A model generated the notes under the pieces. The model had not been told where the DNA came from. It saw nothing but the letters and a program-made list of their open reading frames with translations, and did not search any database. Below are positions 16,885 to 24,819 of a stretch of DNA of 64,000 bases, piece by piece. The translations under genes and the position numbers were made by a program. The DNA is from DASXUL01 sp036504855 (GTDB lineage: Bacteria; Armatimonadota; DTGP01; JAKQQT01): positions 21,103 through 85,102 of the forward strand of contig DASXUL010000132.1 in NCBI GenBank assembly GCA_036504855.1, written 5' to 3'. How positions within the stretch are numbered: the stretch's first letter is position 1; the number at the start of each line of letters is the position of its first letter.

Positions 16885-17166
16885 ATGTTCGTTGCTCTCC
16901 TGGAGATAGAACTCAGGCTGGAGGCGAGCCACTCGCTGAAAGACAAGCGGCAGGTGGTTCAAAGCCTCATCGACCAGATGCGGCGGCGCTTCAATGTGAG
17001 CGTCGCCGAGGTGGACCGCCTGGATGCCTGGCAGAGCGCCGTCATCGGCGTCGCCTGCGTGGCCAACGAGAAGCGATTCCTGCAGGAAGCCATCGCTCAC
17101 GTCGAGAACTTCGTGGAATCAGACCCGCGCATCGTTGTGGTGCGCACCGAAACGGAAATTGTGTGA
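16885..17166 (+). CDS. ylxP: DUF503 family protein YlxP
   Basis: A small conserved protein (93 aa) of the YlxP/DUF503 family, ferredoxin-like fold, found between infB and rbfA in many bacteria. It shows the typical LRLEASHSLKDKRQVVQSLI and FNVSVAEVDRLDAWQSAVIG segments. Its biochemical role is not established. The start directly follows heptad repeat A and has no recognisable SD. Confidence 0.93.
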   Translation: MFVALLEIELRLEASHSLKDKRQVVQSLIDQMRRRFNVSVAEVDRLDAWQSAVIGVACVANEKRFLQEAIAHVENFVESDPRIVVVRTETEIV

Positions 17167-17232
17167 AGTCGTCAGTCATCAGTATTCAGTTTTCAGTGGG
17201 AACTGAGAACTGAATACTGATGACTGACGACT
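17167..17232. repeat. Heptad-armed inverted repeat B (ylxP/rbfA)
   Basis: agtcgtc agtcatc agtattc agttttc is followed by gggaactgagaactgaatactgatgactgacgact-type complements. It is a near-perfect hairpin made of heptads, filling the gap between ylxP and rbfA. Confidence 0.85.
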
Positions 17233-17242
17233 TGAATCGATC

Positions 17243-17620
17243 ATGTCCAGACGAACTGAACGAGTTGAAGAGATGCTGCGCGAGGAGTTGAGCCTCCTCG
17301 TGCTGCGCGAATTGAAGGACCCCCGGCTGGGCTTCGTTTCCTTTACCGGCGCCAGCGTGACGCCGGACCTTCGCCACGCCCGGGTATACGTGAGCGTGAT
17401 GGGGGCCGAACAGGAGAAGCAGCACAGCCTGGACGCGCTGAACCGCGCCCGCGGCTTCCTGCGCACCGCGCTCGGGAAACGCGCGAAAACGCGCACCGTA
17501 CCGGAATTGACCTTCGTGGAAGATGAGGCCGCCGATACCGGCAACCGCATCTTCGCCCTGCTGGATGAGGTGAAGCGCGTTGACCCGCCGCAGGAAGGAA
17601 ACGAACCAGATGCCGAATGA
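17243..17620 (+). CDS. rbfA: Ribosome-binding factor A
   Basis: Late 30S maturation factor that binds near the 5' end of 16S rRNA. The 125-aa product has the KH-like fold with RTERVEEMLREELSLLVLRELKDPRLGFVS and HARVYVSVMG. It lies in the conserved ylxP-rbfA-nrnA order and overlaps nrnA by 11 bp. No SD is seen before ATG 17243; the region upstream is heptad repeat B. Confidence 0.95.
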   Translation: MSRRTERVEEMLREELSLLVLRELKDPRLGFVSFTGASVTPDLRHARVYVSVMGAEQEKQHSLDALNRARGFLRTALGKRAKTRTVPELTFVEDEAADTGNRIFALLDEVKRVDPPQEGNEPDAE

Positions 17621-18563
17621 CCCCGCCCGTCACGCCGCCGCCGAGGCCATTCGCGCCGCCTCGAAGGTCTCCCTGGCTTGCCACCTCAACCCGGATGGCG
17701 ACGCCCTCGGCAGCACGTTGGGACTCGCCCTGGCGCTGGAGGACATGGGCAAGACCGTCGTGCGCCTCTGCCAGGATGTCGTGCCCCCCGCCTACCGCTT
17801 TATGCACGGGGCCGAACGGATGGAGAAGGAGCCGCCGAAAGGCTGGGCGCCGGACCTGGCCATCGGCCTCGACTGCGACGCCGAACACCGCCTCGGCAAT
17901 GTGGGTCCGTTCATCCTCGGCGCGCCGAAGGTGCTGGATATCGACCACCACACCGGTTCCGGCCCGTTCGGGCACATCCGCGTGCTGGACCCGCATGCCT
18001 CATCCACGTCCCAGCAAGTGCACGAGCTTCTCGCCTATATGGGCGTTCCGCTGGACCGCGACGTGGCCGTCTGTCTGCTGGCCGGCATCATCTTCGATAC
18101 CGGTGCCTTCCGTTTCAGCAACGCCACGCCCGCCACGTTCACAGCCGCTGCCCAACTTGTGGCCGCCGGCGCCGAGCCCAACCTCATCCACCGCGCGATG
18201 TTCGAGGACAAGCCATTCACCAACGTCAAGCTCCTCGGCCGAGCGCTGTCGAACGCCCAGATGGACCGCGGCGTGGCCTGGAGCTCGCTCACCCGACAGG
18301 ATTTCCGCGAGTCCGGCGCCGAGGAATCCGAAACCGAAGGCATCGTGAACAACCTCATGGCGGTTCGCGACGTGAAAGCCGCTGCCCTGTTCCGCGAAAC
18401 CCCACACGGCGTTCGCGTGAGCTTGCGCGGCCGCAACGGCGTGAACGTGGCCGAAGTGGCCCGTCAGTTCGGCGGCGGCGGCCACGTGAAGGCCGCCGGC
18501 TGCACCGTCAACAAACCCCTCGACGAAGCCATGGCCGAAGTCCTCACCCTTTTGAAGGGATAG
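17610..18563 (+). CDS. nrnA: DHH-family nanoRNase / pAp phosphatase NrnA
   Basis: Bifunctional enzyme that degrades short RNA oligonucleotides and dephosphorylates 3'-phosphoadenosine 5'-phosphate. The 317-aa product has the metal-binding motifs HLNPDGDALGST, GLDCDAEHRLG, the DHH box IDHHTGSGPFG, and the DHHA1 motif GGGGHVKAAGCTV near the C-terminus. ATG 17610 is preceded by AGGAAGGAAAC and overlaps the rbfA end, indicating coupling. Confidence 0.94.
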   Translation: MPNDPARHAAAEAIRAASKVSLACHLNPDGDALGSTLGLALALEDMGKTVVRLCQDVVPPAYRFMHGAERMEKEPPKGWAPDLAIGLDCDAEHRLGNVGPFILGAPKVLDIDHHTGSGPFGHIRVLDPHASSTSQQVHELLAYMGVPLDRDVAVCLLAGIIFDTGAFRFSNATPATFTAAAQLVAAGAEPNLIHRAMFEDKPFTNVKLLGRALSNAQMDRGVAWSSLTRQDFRESGAEESETEGIVNNLMAVRDVKAAALFRETPHGVRVSLRGRNGVNVAEVARQFGGGGHVKAAGCTVNKPLDEAMAEVLTLLKG

Positions 18564-18565
18564 CG

Positions 18566-18684
18566 CTGTAGTCATCAGTTGTCGGTCATCAGTCGTCAGA
18601 TGAACGCCCCGCCGAGGAGGTTGCCTTCCTTTTGCGCGGGGCGTTCGTCCGTACTGATGACTGACAACTGATGACTGATAACTC
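18566..18684. repeat. Heptad-armed nested palindrome C (nrnA/truB)
   Basis: Outer arms are heptads (agtcatc agttgtc ggtcatc agtcgtc and complements). The core is a separate hairpin, gaacgccccgc...gcggggcgttc, whose arms recur in the hairpin at 53364-53410. It fills the gap between nrnA and truB. Confidence 0.85.
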
Positions 18685-18686
18685 CC

Positions 18687-19559
18687 ATGACTGGTTTCTA
18701 CATCATCGATAAGCCGGCCGGTTGGACCTCGCATGACGTGGTGGCGCGCGTGCGACGGCTCGCTGGCCAGAAGCGCGTGGGTCATACCGGAACGTTGGAC
18801 CCCGACGCCACGGGCGTGTTGCTGGTCTGCATTGGGCAGGCCACGCGCCTGATTGAGTATACCGAGGGCCACCACAAGGTCTACGAGGCCAAGCTGACCC
18901 TCGGCGTCGAAACGGACAGCCAGGATGCATCCGGGGCCGTCGTGGGAGAGCGGGATGCCTCGGGAGTAACCGAAGCGGCGCTGCGGGAAGCGGCGGCCCG
19001 GCTCACGGGTGATATCCTCCAAATCCCTCCCATGGTCTCCGCCGTGCACCACGAAGGCCAGAGGCTATATGAGCTGGCGCGGCAGGGCATCGTGGTTGAG
19101 CGGAAGCCCCGCCCGGTGACAGTGTACCGCCTGGACGTCGAGTCCTTCACGCCCGGCCCTCGCGCCGCCGCCGCGCTGACGGTGGAATGCTCCGCCGGGA
19201 CCTACGTCCGAACGCTCTGCCACGATATCGGAGAGGCGCTGGGCGTGGGCGGGCACATGGCCGCCCTTCGCCGAACCGCCGTGGGGCCGTTCGGCGAGAG
19301 CCATGCCGTCTCCCTGGAAGCCCTGGCCGAGGAAGGCGCCGTGTCCCTCTGCCTCCAGTCTGTGGACCGCCTTCTCCCCGATTGGCCCGTCATCGAGGGT
19401 TCCGATACGCAGAACGCCGACGTGGGACACGGCAAAGTCATCTCGGCGGACGTCCCTGGAGAGTGGGCCTCCTTCCGCTACAACGGCCGTCTCCGCGCGA
19501 TTCTCCACCGTGAGGGTGAAGACTGGCATCCCGCGAAAGTGCTGCCGAACGAGGCGTGA
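18687..19559 (+). CDS. truB: tRNA pseudouridine(55) synthase TruB
   Basis: Makes pseudouridine at position 55 in the T loop of tRNAs. The 290-aa product shows the N-terminal FYIIDKPAGWTSHDVV and the catalytic motif GHTGTLDPDATGVLLV with the nucleophile Asp, then PPMVSAVHHEGQRLYELARQG and a C-terminal PUA-like region (VISADVPGEWASFRYNGRL). The start follows heptad repeat C without an SD. It is convergent with the EF-hand protein gene (10 bp). Confidence 0.96.
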   Translation: MTGFYIIDKPAGWTSHDVVARVRRLAGQKRVGHTGTLDPDATGVLLVCIGQATRLIEYTEGHHKVYEAKLTLGVETDSQDASGAVVGERDASGVTEAALREAAARLTGDILQIPPMVSAVHHEGQRLYELARQGIVVERKPRPVTVYRLDVESFTPGPRAAAALTVECSAGTYVRTLCHDIGEALGVGGHMAALRRTAVGPFGESHAVSLEALAEEGAVSLCLQSVDRLLPDWPVIEGSDTQNADVGHGKVISADVPGEWASFRYNGRLRAILHREGEDWHPAKVLPNEA

Positions 19560-19569
19560 GCGTTTCAGC

Positions 19570-20580
19570 CTACGCGGTGGCCACGTCCAGCTCCTGGATC
19601 GTGCCGGGCTGGCCGGATTCGCTGAGGTAGATGCCCGTGTCGCGGATCTGGGCGCGCGTGTCTCCGGCCGACGAGGGCACGCTGAACGGAGTCGCCACGC
19701 TGCCCAGGTAGATGGCTCCCACGTTGCGGTCCTTCAGGGTGGAGAGTGTGTCGGCGCCGGATTCGTCCTTGCTCCAGATGCGCAGGGCGGAGAAGGCTGC
19801 ATCGTTTTCATCGATCCAGCCGTTCCCATCCCCGTCGAGTTGGGCCAGTTCCCCCATGCCGCTCCCCGTGGCGGGGCCGAACAACTCGCCGCCGTTATTG
19901 ACAGCCCCGTCCCCATTGCGATCCAGCGCCAGGAAACCGCTGCCCGGGCCAACGAACGGCATTGCCTCCGCAGCGCCGTCGGAGTTGAGGTCGAACGAGA
20001 AGTCACCGGCGGAGAGCTGGGCGGCCGTGCCGGTGAAGTTGATGACGAGGGGATCGGAAAGGGCATCGCCGGCGCGGATGTCCACGCGGGCTTCAGTGGT
20101 CGACTCGCGCTGCATGTTGAGGTTCACCTGGAAGGCGATCTGGCGGCCGTCTTCCGTAGTGGCCACGCCCTGCGCGGCGAAGGCAGTGGTCTCCGCCTCA
20201 TGAGTGGTGTCCACCGAATGGTACTCGAAGCCCCAACCCTGACTTGCGGGGGCGGCCGCTTTGGCGGCGGCGGCAGTCGCGGCCGGCATTTCCGGCGTAT
20301 CCGCTGTTCCACCATCGTCGGAGGCGCCGTGGATGCGGCGTCCGGTAAGGCGTTCGAGGATCAGGCGGGCCAGGCGCAGGCCCTTGGGGAGCGTGGACGC
20401 GTTGTCGCCGGATTTGGCTTCGGCGTTCAACCTGTGGGCTTCCGCTGAGATGGAGACGGTGTCTTTCGGGGCCGTTGCGGCGGGCGCAGCCGCCCAGGCC
20501 CGCAGAGACTCCTGATGCTCCGAGGCGCGCACATATTCGTGCTGCGCGGCCAACTGAACGGTTGCGCTGGCGATCTTCAT
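19570..20580 (-). CDS. EF-hand-type calcium-binding protein
   Basis: A 336-aa protein with two DxDxDG-type loops near residues 240-290 (LDRNGDGAVNNGGELFG and LDGDGNGWIDENDAAFSAL), preceded by FSFDLNSDGAAEAMPFV. This arrangement occurs in bacterial calcium-binding proteins with VCBS/EF-hand repeats. ATG 20580 (MKIASATVQL) is chosen because GGAGGG lies seven bases upstream; no standard signal peptide is seen. The N-terminal region (SATVQLAAQHEYVRASEHQE) is helical and of unknown function. It is downstream of the beta-helix protein on the same strand. The role may be structural or surface-associated, but this is not shown. Confidence 0.75.
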   Translation of the reverse strand: MKIASATVQLAAQHEYVRASEHQESLRAWAAAPAATAPKDTVSISAEAHRLNAEAKSGDNASTLPKGLRLARLILERLTGRRIHGASDDGGTADTPEMPAATAAAAKAAAPASQGWGFEYHSVDTTHEAETTAFAAQGVATTEDGRQIAFQVNLNMQRESTTEARVDIRAGDALSDPLVINFTGTAAQLSAGDFSFDLNSDGAAEAMPFVGPGSGFLALDRNGDGAVNNGGELFGPATGSGMGELAQLDGDGNGWIDENDAAFSALRIWSKDESGADTLSTLKDRNVGAIYLGSVATPFSVPSSAGDTRAQIRDTGIYLSESGQPGTIQELDVATA

Positions 20581-20726
20581 ATGGGTTCCCTCCCGCTTCC
20601 GAGCATCCTTGCTCACGGATGGTTTCGGCGCCTGCGCCCTCTGGGTTAAGGGGCTCTGGCAAAACGCCGATCCGGGCAGACCCCAAGCGCGGCGCGTGAA
20701 GGGGAAGCGTCATGCTCGGCCGTTCG
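20581..20726 (-). promoter_or_regulatory. Possible structured leader before EF-hand gene
   Basis: On the minus strand TCGGCG and CGCCGA enclose about 35 nt that can form further helices (GCC/GGC, GCCC/GGGC), followed by a CATCC/GGATG hairpin and then the SD GGAGGG. It does not match a riboswitch consensus I know, so it is only a candidate cis-acting structure or terminator of the upstream gene. Confidence 0.3.
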
Positions 20727-22118
20727 TCAGGCGTCGAGGCCGACGACAGCGCGAGTAACCCTGACGGCATCCGTCACGTCTATCCCCTGCGATAGGGGGC
20801 TTGAGTTCCGGAACCGCAGCGCATCCTCCTGCTGTGCGGTCACCAGCCCGGCGGCGATCCGAAGCGCCTTCGCCGCATCCGCCATGGTGTAGGGCGCCGG
20901 CCCCGCGCTGTTATACTCGTACGCGCCCATGTCCGTATGCGCGCCCGACACCCGCGGATGGCCGGCCACGTCCGTCTCACCCGGAGTGGCGAACGCATCG
21001 TTCCCTGTGTCTTTGCACGGCGAACCCGCCTGTAGCCGGTAGTTTCCCGTGCTCGTGTTAATGAAAAGCGGGTCCGCGCTGATGTTCCCGTTTGTGCCGG
21101 TGGGGTCGGCGGCATCTGGGTAGGCCGGCCCCACGTTGCCGTAGACGTCGTTGTGGCCCAGCGTTGAGGCGCCCTGATTCAGGGCGATGCCGTCGGTGTT
21201 GAAGGCGACGATGTTGTTGGCGATCGTCGCCGACCCAAGGACGTGTATCGCCGCGCCCGGCCAGGTTGCGGCGTTCCCGACAATGGTGTTCCCCGTAACT
21301 GTGGCGGAGGATGATGAGCAGTAGATGCCCCCGCCTATCCCATCCAGATCGTTGGCATCGATGATGTTGTCCGCAATGACGACGGGCTGTTCGGTGAAGT
21401 AAACGCAGATGCCGGACCCGCGCGACATGTACTGCCGGGCCCCATGGTTGCCGCGGATAATGTTCCCGGTAACCGTCAACGCCGCGCCGGAACTGAAGAT
21501 CGCCGCGCCATTCGCCGCCCTGTTGCCTACGATTGTGTTGTTGCGGATGGCAACGCGCCCCTCGTTGCAGTAGATTCCGCCTCCGTACGAGTTGTTGTTC
21601 TTGTGGTCGATGTCGTTTCCCGCAATGACATTGCCGGAAATCGCCAGATTGGCGCCTTCTGACTGAATGGCGCCGGCGACATACGCTCCGCCGATATACC
21701 GCCCCTGGCCCGCGGTGATCGTGAAGCCGTCTATCGTTGCCGTCTGCGTGACGGAAACGTCTGCCGAGAAGGCGCTCTCGGCGAGAGGATCACCCACCGT
21801 GGTGACGTTCTTGCGCGGGTCTCGCTCGTCCCGCGACGTCTCGCCGCCGGCGAATCCCCCCAGGTAGGTCGCTCCGTTGCCGATGACGCCATTCCCGGGG
21901 TACGCGCCCGCCGCCACCCAGACCTCATCGCCAGGTGATATCGTCGCCAAGGCGGCATTGAACGAACGGTAGGCCGTCTGCCAGGTCATCCCATCGTGAA
22001 CGCTTCCCGTACCGGAACCGTTCACGTAGACGACCTTGGCTTGGCAAGCAGCCATGCTGGCGCCGAGGGCGCACACCGCCAGAGCTGCACGCTGGAGGAA
22101 CGGGAAATCGAGTAGCAT
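20727..22118 (-). CDS. Secreted parallel beta-helix protein with dockerin-like C-terminus
   Basis: A 463-aa exported protein. ATG 22118 is preceded by AAGGAG and begins a signal peptide (MLLDFPFLQRAALAVCALGA). The body is a right-handed beta-helix of the choice-of-anchor / polysaccharide lyase-like type, with repeated coils such as NNTIVGNRAANGAAIFSSG and GNTIVGNAATWPGAAI. The N-terminal VVYVNGSGTGSVHDGMTWQTAYRSF is typical of such proteins. The C-terminus (about residues 405-463, GIDVTDAVRVTRAVVGLDA) resembles half of a type I dockerin. It could bind or cleave plant polysaccharide; no catalytic residues can be assigned. Confidence 0.82.
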   Translation of the reverse strand: MLLDFPFLQRAALAVCALGASMAACQAKVVYVNGSGTGSVHDGMTWQTAYRSFNAALATISPGDEVWVAAGAYPGNGVIGNGATYLGGFAGGETSRDERDPRKNVTTVGDPLAESAFSADVSVTQTATIDGFTITAGQGRYIGGAYVAGAIQSEGANLAISGNVIAGNDIDHKNNNSYGGGIYCNEGRVAIRNNTIVGNRAANGAAIFSSGAALTVTGNIIRGNHGARQYMSRGSGICVYFTEQPVVIADNIIDANDLDGIGGGIYCSSSSATVTGNTIVGNAATWPGAAIHVLGSATIANNIVAFNTDGIALNQGASTLGHNDVYGNVGPAYPDAADPTGTNGNISADPLFINTSTGNYRLQAGSPCKDTGNDAFATPGETDVAGHPRVSGAHTDMGAYEYNSAGPAPYTMADAAKALRIAAGLVTAQQEDALRFRNSSPLSQGIDVTDAVRVTRAVVGLDA

Positions 22119-22735
22119 TTTGGCTCCTTGGCACGTCTGCGGACGGTTCGGTTCGAGGCAACCCATAGGATCCGAGTTCATCTGGATGGGCGGCCGATGA
22201 GACTCAGTGCTTTGTTCGGAGGGAGCGGCCCGTGAACCCCTCGCTGGTCCCGTGAGGGACCGAGACCCCATGGCAGATAGGGGGCGGACACGGCCAGCCG
22301 TGTCCCTACCCTTCGCTGGTTCCATCCACCGAACAGTGAACGGCCGGGCCGACCGGTAAGGACACGGCCTGCCGTGTCCGCCCCCTATCTGCAGGGAACC
22401 AGAGGCCTCTTGCGGGGTCGGCTAACTCCCAGTTCCACCCTAACAGAGCAATTAGTGCTTTGCCGCTATTGTAGCGCTTGCCGTTTCAACCTTGCGAGCG
22501 GCGCGCCAATGGCCCGCCGGAGACCTGAGGAGTGCGCAACACGACGCGCTTCTGGGCCCGAGGCCGGGCCAGGAAGGGCGGAGGCGGGACCGCTGGCGTC
22601 ATTCCCTTCCGAAGCCTGAACGGGATTCCGTTAGGCGCTCTTAACCCCGGAGGCGGCCCCGCGGCGATTCCGCTTTGCATTGTCGCCCGCTACCGTGCAT
22701 CCTAACGAAAAGCGGACGGCGGAAACGGGAGGGTC
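22119..22735. other. Intergenic region upstream of ribF
   Basis: About 620 bp without a supported gene between the divergent beta-helix gene and ribF. It contains the inverted repeat 22274-22391. A minus-strand TACAAT near 22472 may be a -10 box for the beta-helix gene. No FMN riboswitch motif was found in front of ribF. Short frames here lack ribosome binding sites. Confidence 0.5.
22274..22391. repeat. Inverted repeat, GGGGGCGGACACGG family, copy 1
   Basis: Arms cagatagggggcggacacgg and ccgtgtccgccccctatctg flank a core containing ccatccaccgaacagtgaac and ggccggg. The same core occurs at 61865-61971 and, more diverged, at 55960-56055. Confidence 0.85.
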
Positions 22736-23686
22736 ATGCAGGTACTAGAGTACGGGTCGGGAGAGAGGGCGGAGCGTCCTTCGGCGGTTACGGTGGGCAA
22801 GTTCGATGGGGTGCACATGGGCCACCAGGCATTGCTGGCCGCAACGCGGGCGGCGGCGCAACGGCTCGGCCTCTTAACCGGGGCGGTTACCTTCGACCGG
22901 CATCCCGCCGAGGTCCTGTTTCCGGGATCGGCCCCCGCATACCTGACGCCGCTGCCGGTGAAACTGCGACTGCTGGAAGCCGCCGGCGCGGATTTCTGCA
23001 TCGTCCTCCCCGTGGATGCGGGCACGCTGGATTGGCCGCCGGATCGGTTCGTGGACGCTGTGCTGGTGGAGGCCGCGCGCGCCCAGCATGTGGTGGCCGG
23101 ACCCGACTTCCGTTACGGGCACAACCGCGAGGGCGATGCAGACACCCTGCGCGCCGCCGGCCTGCGCTGCGCGTTCTCGGTAGAGCAGTTGCCTCCCGTG
23201 ATGGTCCGCGGCCGCCGCGTGAGCAGCTACGCCGTTCGGCGCGCGCTGGAGGCGGGGAACCTGCCGCTGGCCGAGGCCATGCTGGGCCGGCCCTATAGCG
23301 TCGAGGGCGTAGTAACAGGCGGCAAGCAGGTGGGGCGCACGCTGGGGTGGCCCACCGCGAACGTGGCCTTCGACGTTCCGGCGGCGCTGCCGGCGTTGGG
23401 CATCTACGCGGTAACGGCGGAATTCGATGGCGCGGAACGGCCGGCCGTGGCCAGCCTGGGCGTGCGCCCCACGCTGGAAGGCGAGGAGGCGCCGGTCTGG
23501 CTGGAAGTGTACGTGCTGGATTGGAGCGGAGACCTGTATGGCCAGCGACTGCGCGTTACGTTCCGCCTGCGTCTGCGCGATGAAGAGCGCTTCCCCGGCC
23601 TGCCGGAGCTAAAGGTGCAGATTGCCCGTGACGTGGAAGATGCGCGCGCCTACTTTACGACGAAGGGCGCGGCAGGCCGGGTCTAG
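22736..23686 (+). CDS. ribF: Bifunctional riboflavin kinase / FAD synthetase
   Basis: Converts riboflavin to FMN and FAD. The 316-aa protein has the nucleotidyltransferase half (residues 1-180) with VTVGKFDGVHMGHQALL, FDRHPAEVLFPG and FRYGHNREGDADTL plus SSYAVRRALEAGN, and the C-terminal flavokinase half with GRTLGWPTANV, ALPALGIYAV and the YVLDWSGDLYGQRLRVTF segment. SD GGGAGGG precedes ATG 22736. Placement after truB is the usual order, here split by two opposite-strand genes. The stop codon lies inside the loop of the downstream terminator. Confidence 0.96.
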   Translation: MQVLEYGSGERAERPSAVTVGKFDGVHMGHQALLAATRAAAQRLGLLTGAVTFDRHPAEVLFPGSAPAYLTPLPVKLRLLEAAGADFCIVLPVDAGTLDWPPDRFVDAVLVEAARAQHVVAGPDFRYGHNREGDADTLRAAGLRCAFSVEQLPPVMVRGRRVSSYAVRRALEAGNLPLAEAMLGRPYSVEGVVTGGKQVGRTLGWPTANVAFDVPAALPALGIYAVTAEFDGAERPAVASLGVRPTLEGEEAPVWLEVYVLDWSGDLYGQRLRVTFRLRLRDEERFPGLPELKVQIARDVEDARAYFTTKGAAGRV

Positions 23687-23706
23687 ACCTGGCGTGCCGC
23701 GCCCTT
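23663..23706. terminator. Bidirectional hairpin between ribF and dockerin gene
   Basis: aagggcgcggca and tgccgcgccctt pair, with an inner gccgggtctagacctggc extension; the ribF stop TAG (23684-23686) is in the loop. The T-rich ends on both strands fit a shared terminator for convergent genes. Confidence 0.75.
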
Positions 23707-23723
23707 TGTCGGAGCGATCCAGT

Positions 23724-24197
23724 TTAGGGAAGCGTCGGTTGCAGGCCGCGCAGATAGCGCAGCACCTTCACCGCATCGTCCAAATGGATGCAGCAGTCGG
23801 GCGTCGTCGGATTGACGTTGCCGTTCGAGAAGCTGACCGAGGCCGCGGACGAATCCGTGAGGCCGCCGGAGACCTTCAGGAGCATCTTCACGTCCTCAAC
23901 GTCAACAACCCCGTCGGCGTTCACGTCGCCGGGCATGCCGATCACTTGGACGAGCGTGGCGAGGAAGCCTGCATCGACCTTGTAGTTGTCCGGCGGCGTC
24001 GTTCCGATCGGCCCGATGATGGGTTCGCCGATGGAGGCGACAAGCTGGTAGTTTGCGGAGGACGCGACGCCGCCTCCCGAGTTGATCACATAGGTGGGGA
24101 TCTTGTAGTTCGCGCTGCTCATCCCCTGGGCATGGCAGGCGGCGCCGGCAAGAAAGCCCGCGGCCGCAACCAGCGCCAGTGTCCATCGTGCTGTCAT
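23724..24197 (-). CDS. Secreted protein with C-terminal dockerin-like domain
   Basis: A 157-aa exported protein. ATG 24197 follows a strong AGGAGG and begins a signal peptide (TARWTLALVAAAGFLAGA). The middle (SSANYKIPTYVINSGGGVASSANYQLV) resembles short beta-sandwich segments seen in secreted proteins. The C-terminal MPGDVNADGVVDVEDVKMLL and IHLDDAVKVLRYLRGL form two calcium loops of a type I dockerin. No cohesin or scaffoldin is in the window, so its partner is unknown. It is convergent with ribF. Confidence 0.78.
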   Translation of the reverse strand: MTARWTLALVAAAGFLAGAACHAQGMSSANYKIPTYVINSGGGVASSANYQLVASIGEPIIGPIGTTPPDNYKVDAGFLATLVQVIGMPGDVNADGVVDVEDVKMLLKVSGGLTDSSAASVSFSNGNVNPTTPDCCIHLDDAVKVLRYLRGLQPTLP

Positions 24198-24392
24198 AGA
24201 CGCCAATCCTCCTGGGCGAAATGGCCCACAACACTGAACGCACACATTCGGGGGGCGCCGCCGCAGGTTGGTGACCGCGCTCCACATATCGATATCGTAA
24301 CCGCATTGCCGGCAAATTGCCAGCCAGGCCGCTCCATTTGAGGCGGTGGCCTTCATGTCGGAATCCCGCCTCCCGCGCCGGATGGTAACCAT

Positions 24393-24815
24393 ATGCACAT
24401 TCCACAGAATCCAGATCTTCATAAGTCACCGCCAGACGCGATCTCCATCGAAACGCGGATCCTGGGCTGGGGGGCGCAGCGCGTTGACGTTCCTTTGCCG
24501 GAGCCCTCCATCCGCGTTGCCGACTTCATCCGCCTGAAGATCGGCGTGGAGTGGGAGCTGTTCCAAACGGGCCAGCGCGATCGGGTGGGCCTTGAGAGCG
24601 CGTCCCCCGAGGCATTGATGGCGCCGGCGGCGGCCCCCGATCAGTCTCTGGACGAAGCTCTCTTCGCCGCACTGGACGGATACCGCGCGGGATGGTACGT
24701 TATCTTGGTAGATGGCGCGCAGACGGGCGGTCTGGATGAGCGGATAACGCTATCGCCGAGTTCAGACGTTCGCTTCGTGCGCGTGTATCCGCTGCCGGAC
24801 GCGCGAGGAGGGTAG
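24393..24815 (+). CDS. Candidate ubiquitin-like (beta-grasp) protein with C-terminal Gly-Gly
   Basis: A 140-aa protein without a signal peptide that I do not recognise as a named family. The pattern looks like a beta-grasp fold: a beta hairpin (ISIETRILGWGAQRVDVPL), a helix (RVADFIRLKIGVEWELFQ), a variable Ala/Pro-rich insert, and a second half whose WYVILVDGAQTGG and DVRFVRVYPLPDARGG resemble the end of MoaD, ThiS or ubiquitin, finishing in Arg-Gly-Gly. The bases coding RGG (cgaggaggg) are also the SD of the next gene, so the Gly-Gly could be a by-product. It is coupled, 4 bp apart, to a PIMT-like methyltransferase. No E1-like or JAB gene is nearby. Confidence 0.5.
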   Translation: MHIPQNPDLHKSPPDAISIETRILGWGAQRVDVPLPEPSIRVADFIRLKIGVEWELFQTGQRDRVGLESASPEALMAPAAAPDQSLDEALFAALDGYRAGWYVILVDGAQTGGLDERITLSPSSDVRFVRVYPLPDARGG

Positions 24816-24819
24816 GGCG

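Noticed and set aside
16811..18684. CRISPR array
   Set aside because: The repeats are 7-nt degenerate units arranged as inverted arms; there are no spacers and no cas genes.
20600..20680. c-di-GMP (GEMM) riboswitch
   Set aside because: The core GGGCAAACC / GACGCAAAGCC blocks are missing; only an unassigned secondary structure remains.
22400..22735. FMN riboswitch before ribF
   Set aside because: None of the conserved FMN aptamer blocks could be found.
23724..24422. Longer N-terminal extension of the dockerin protein
   Set aside because: The strong AGGAGG and signal peptide place the start at 24197; the extension has a CxxC-rich pattern but no SD.
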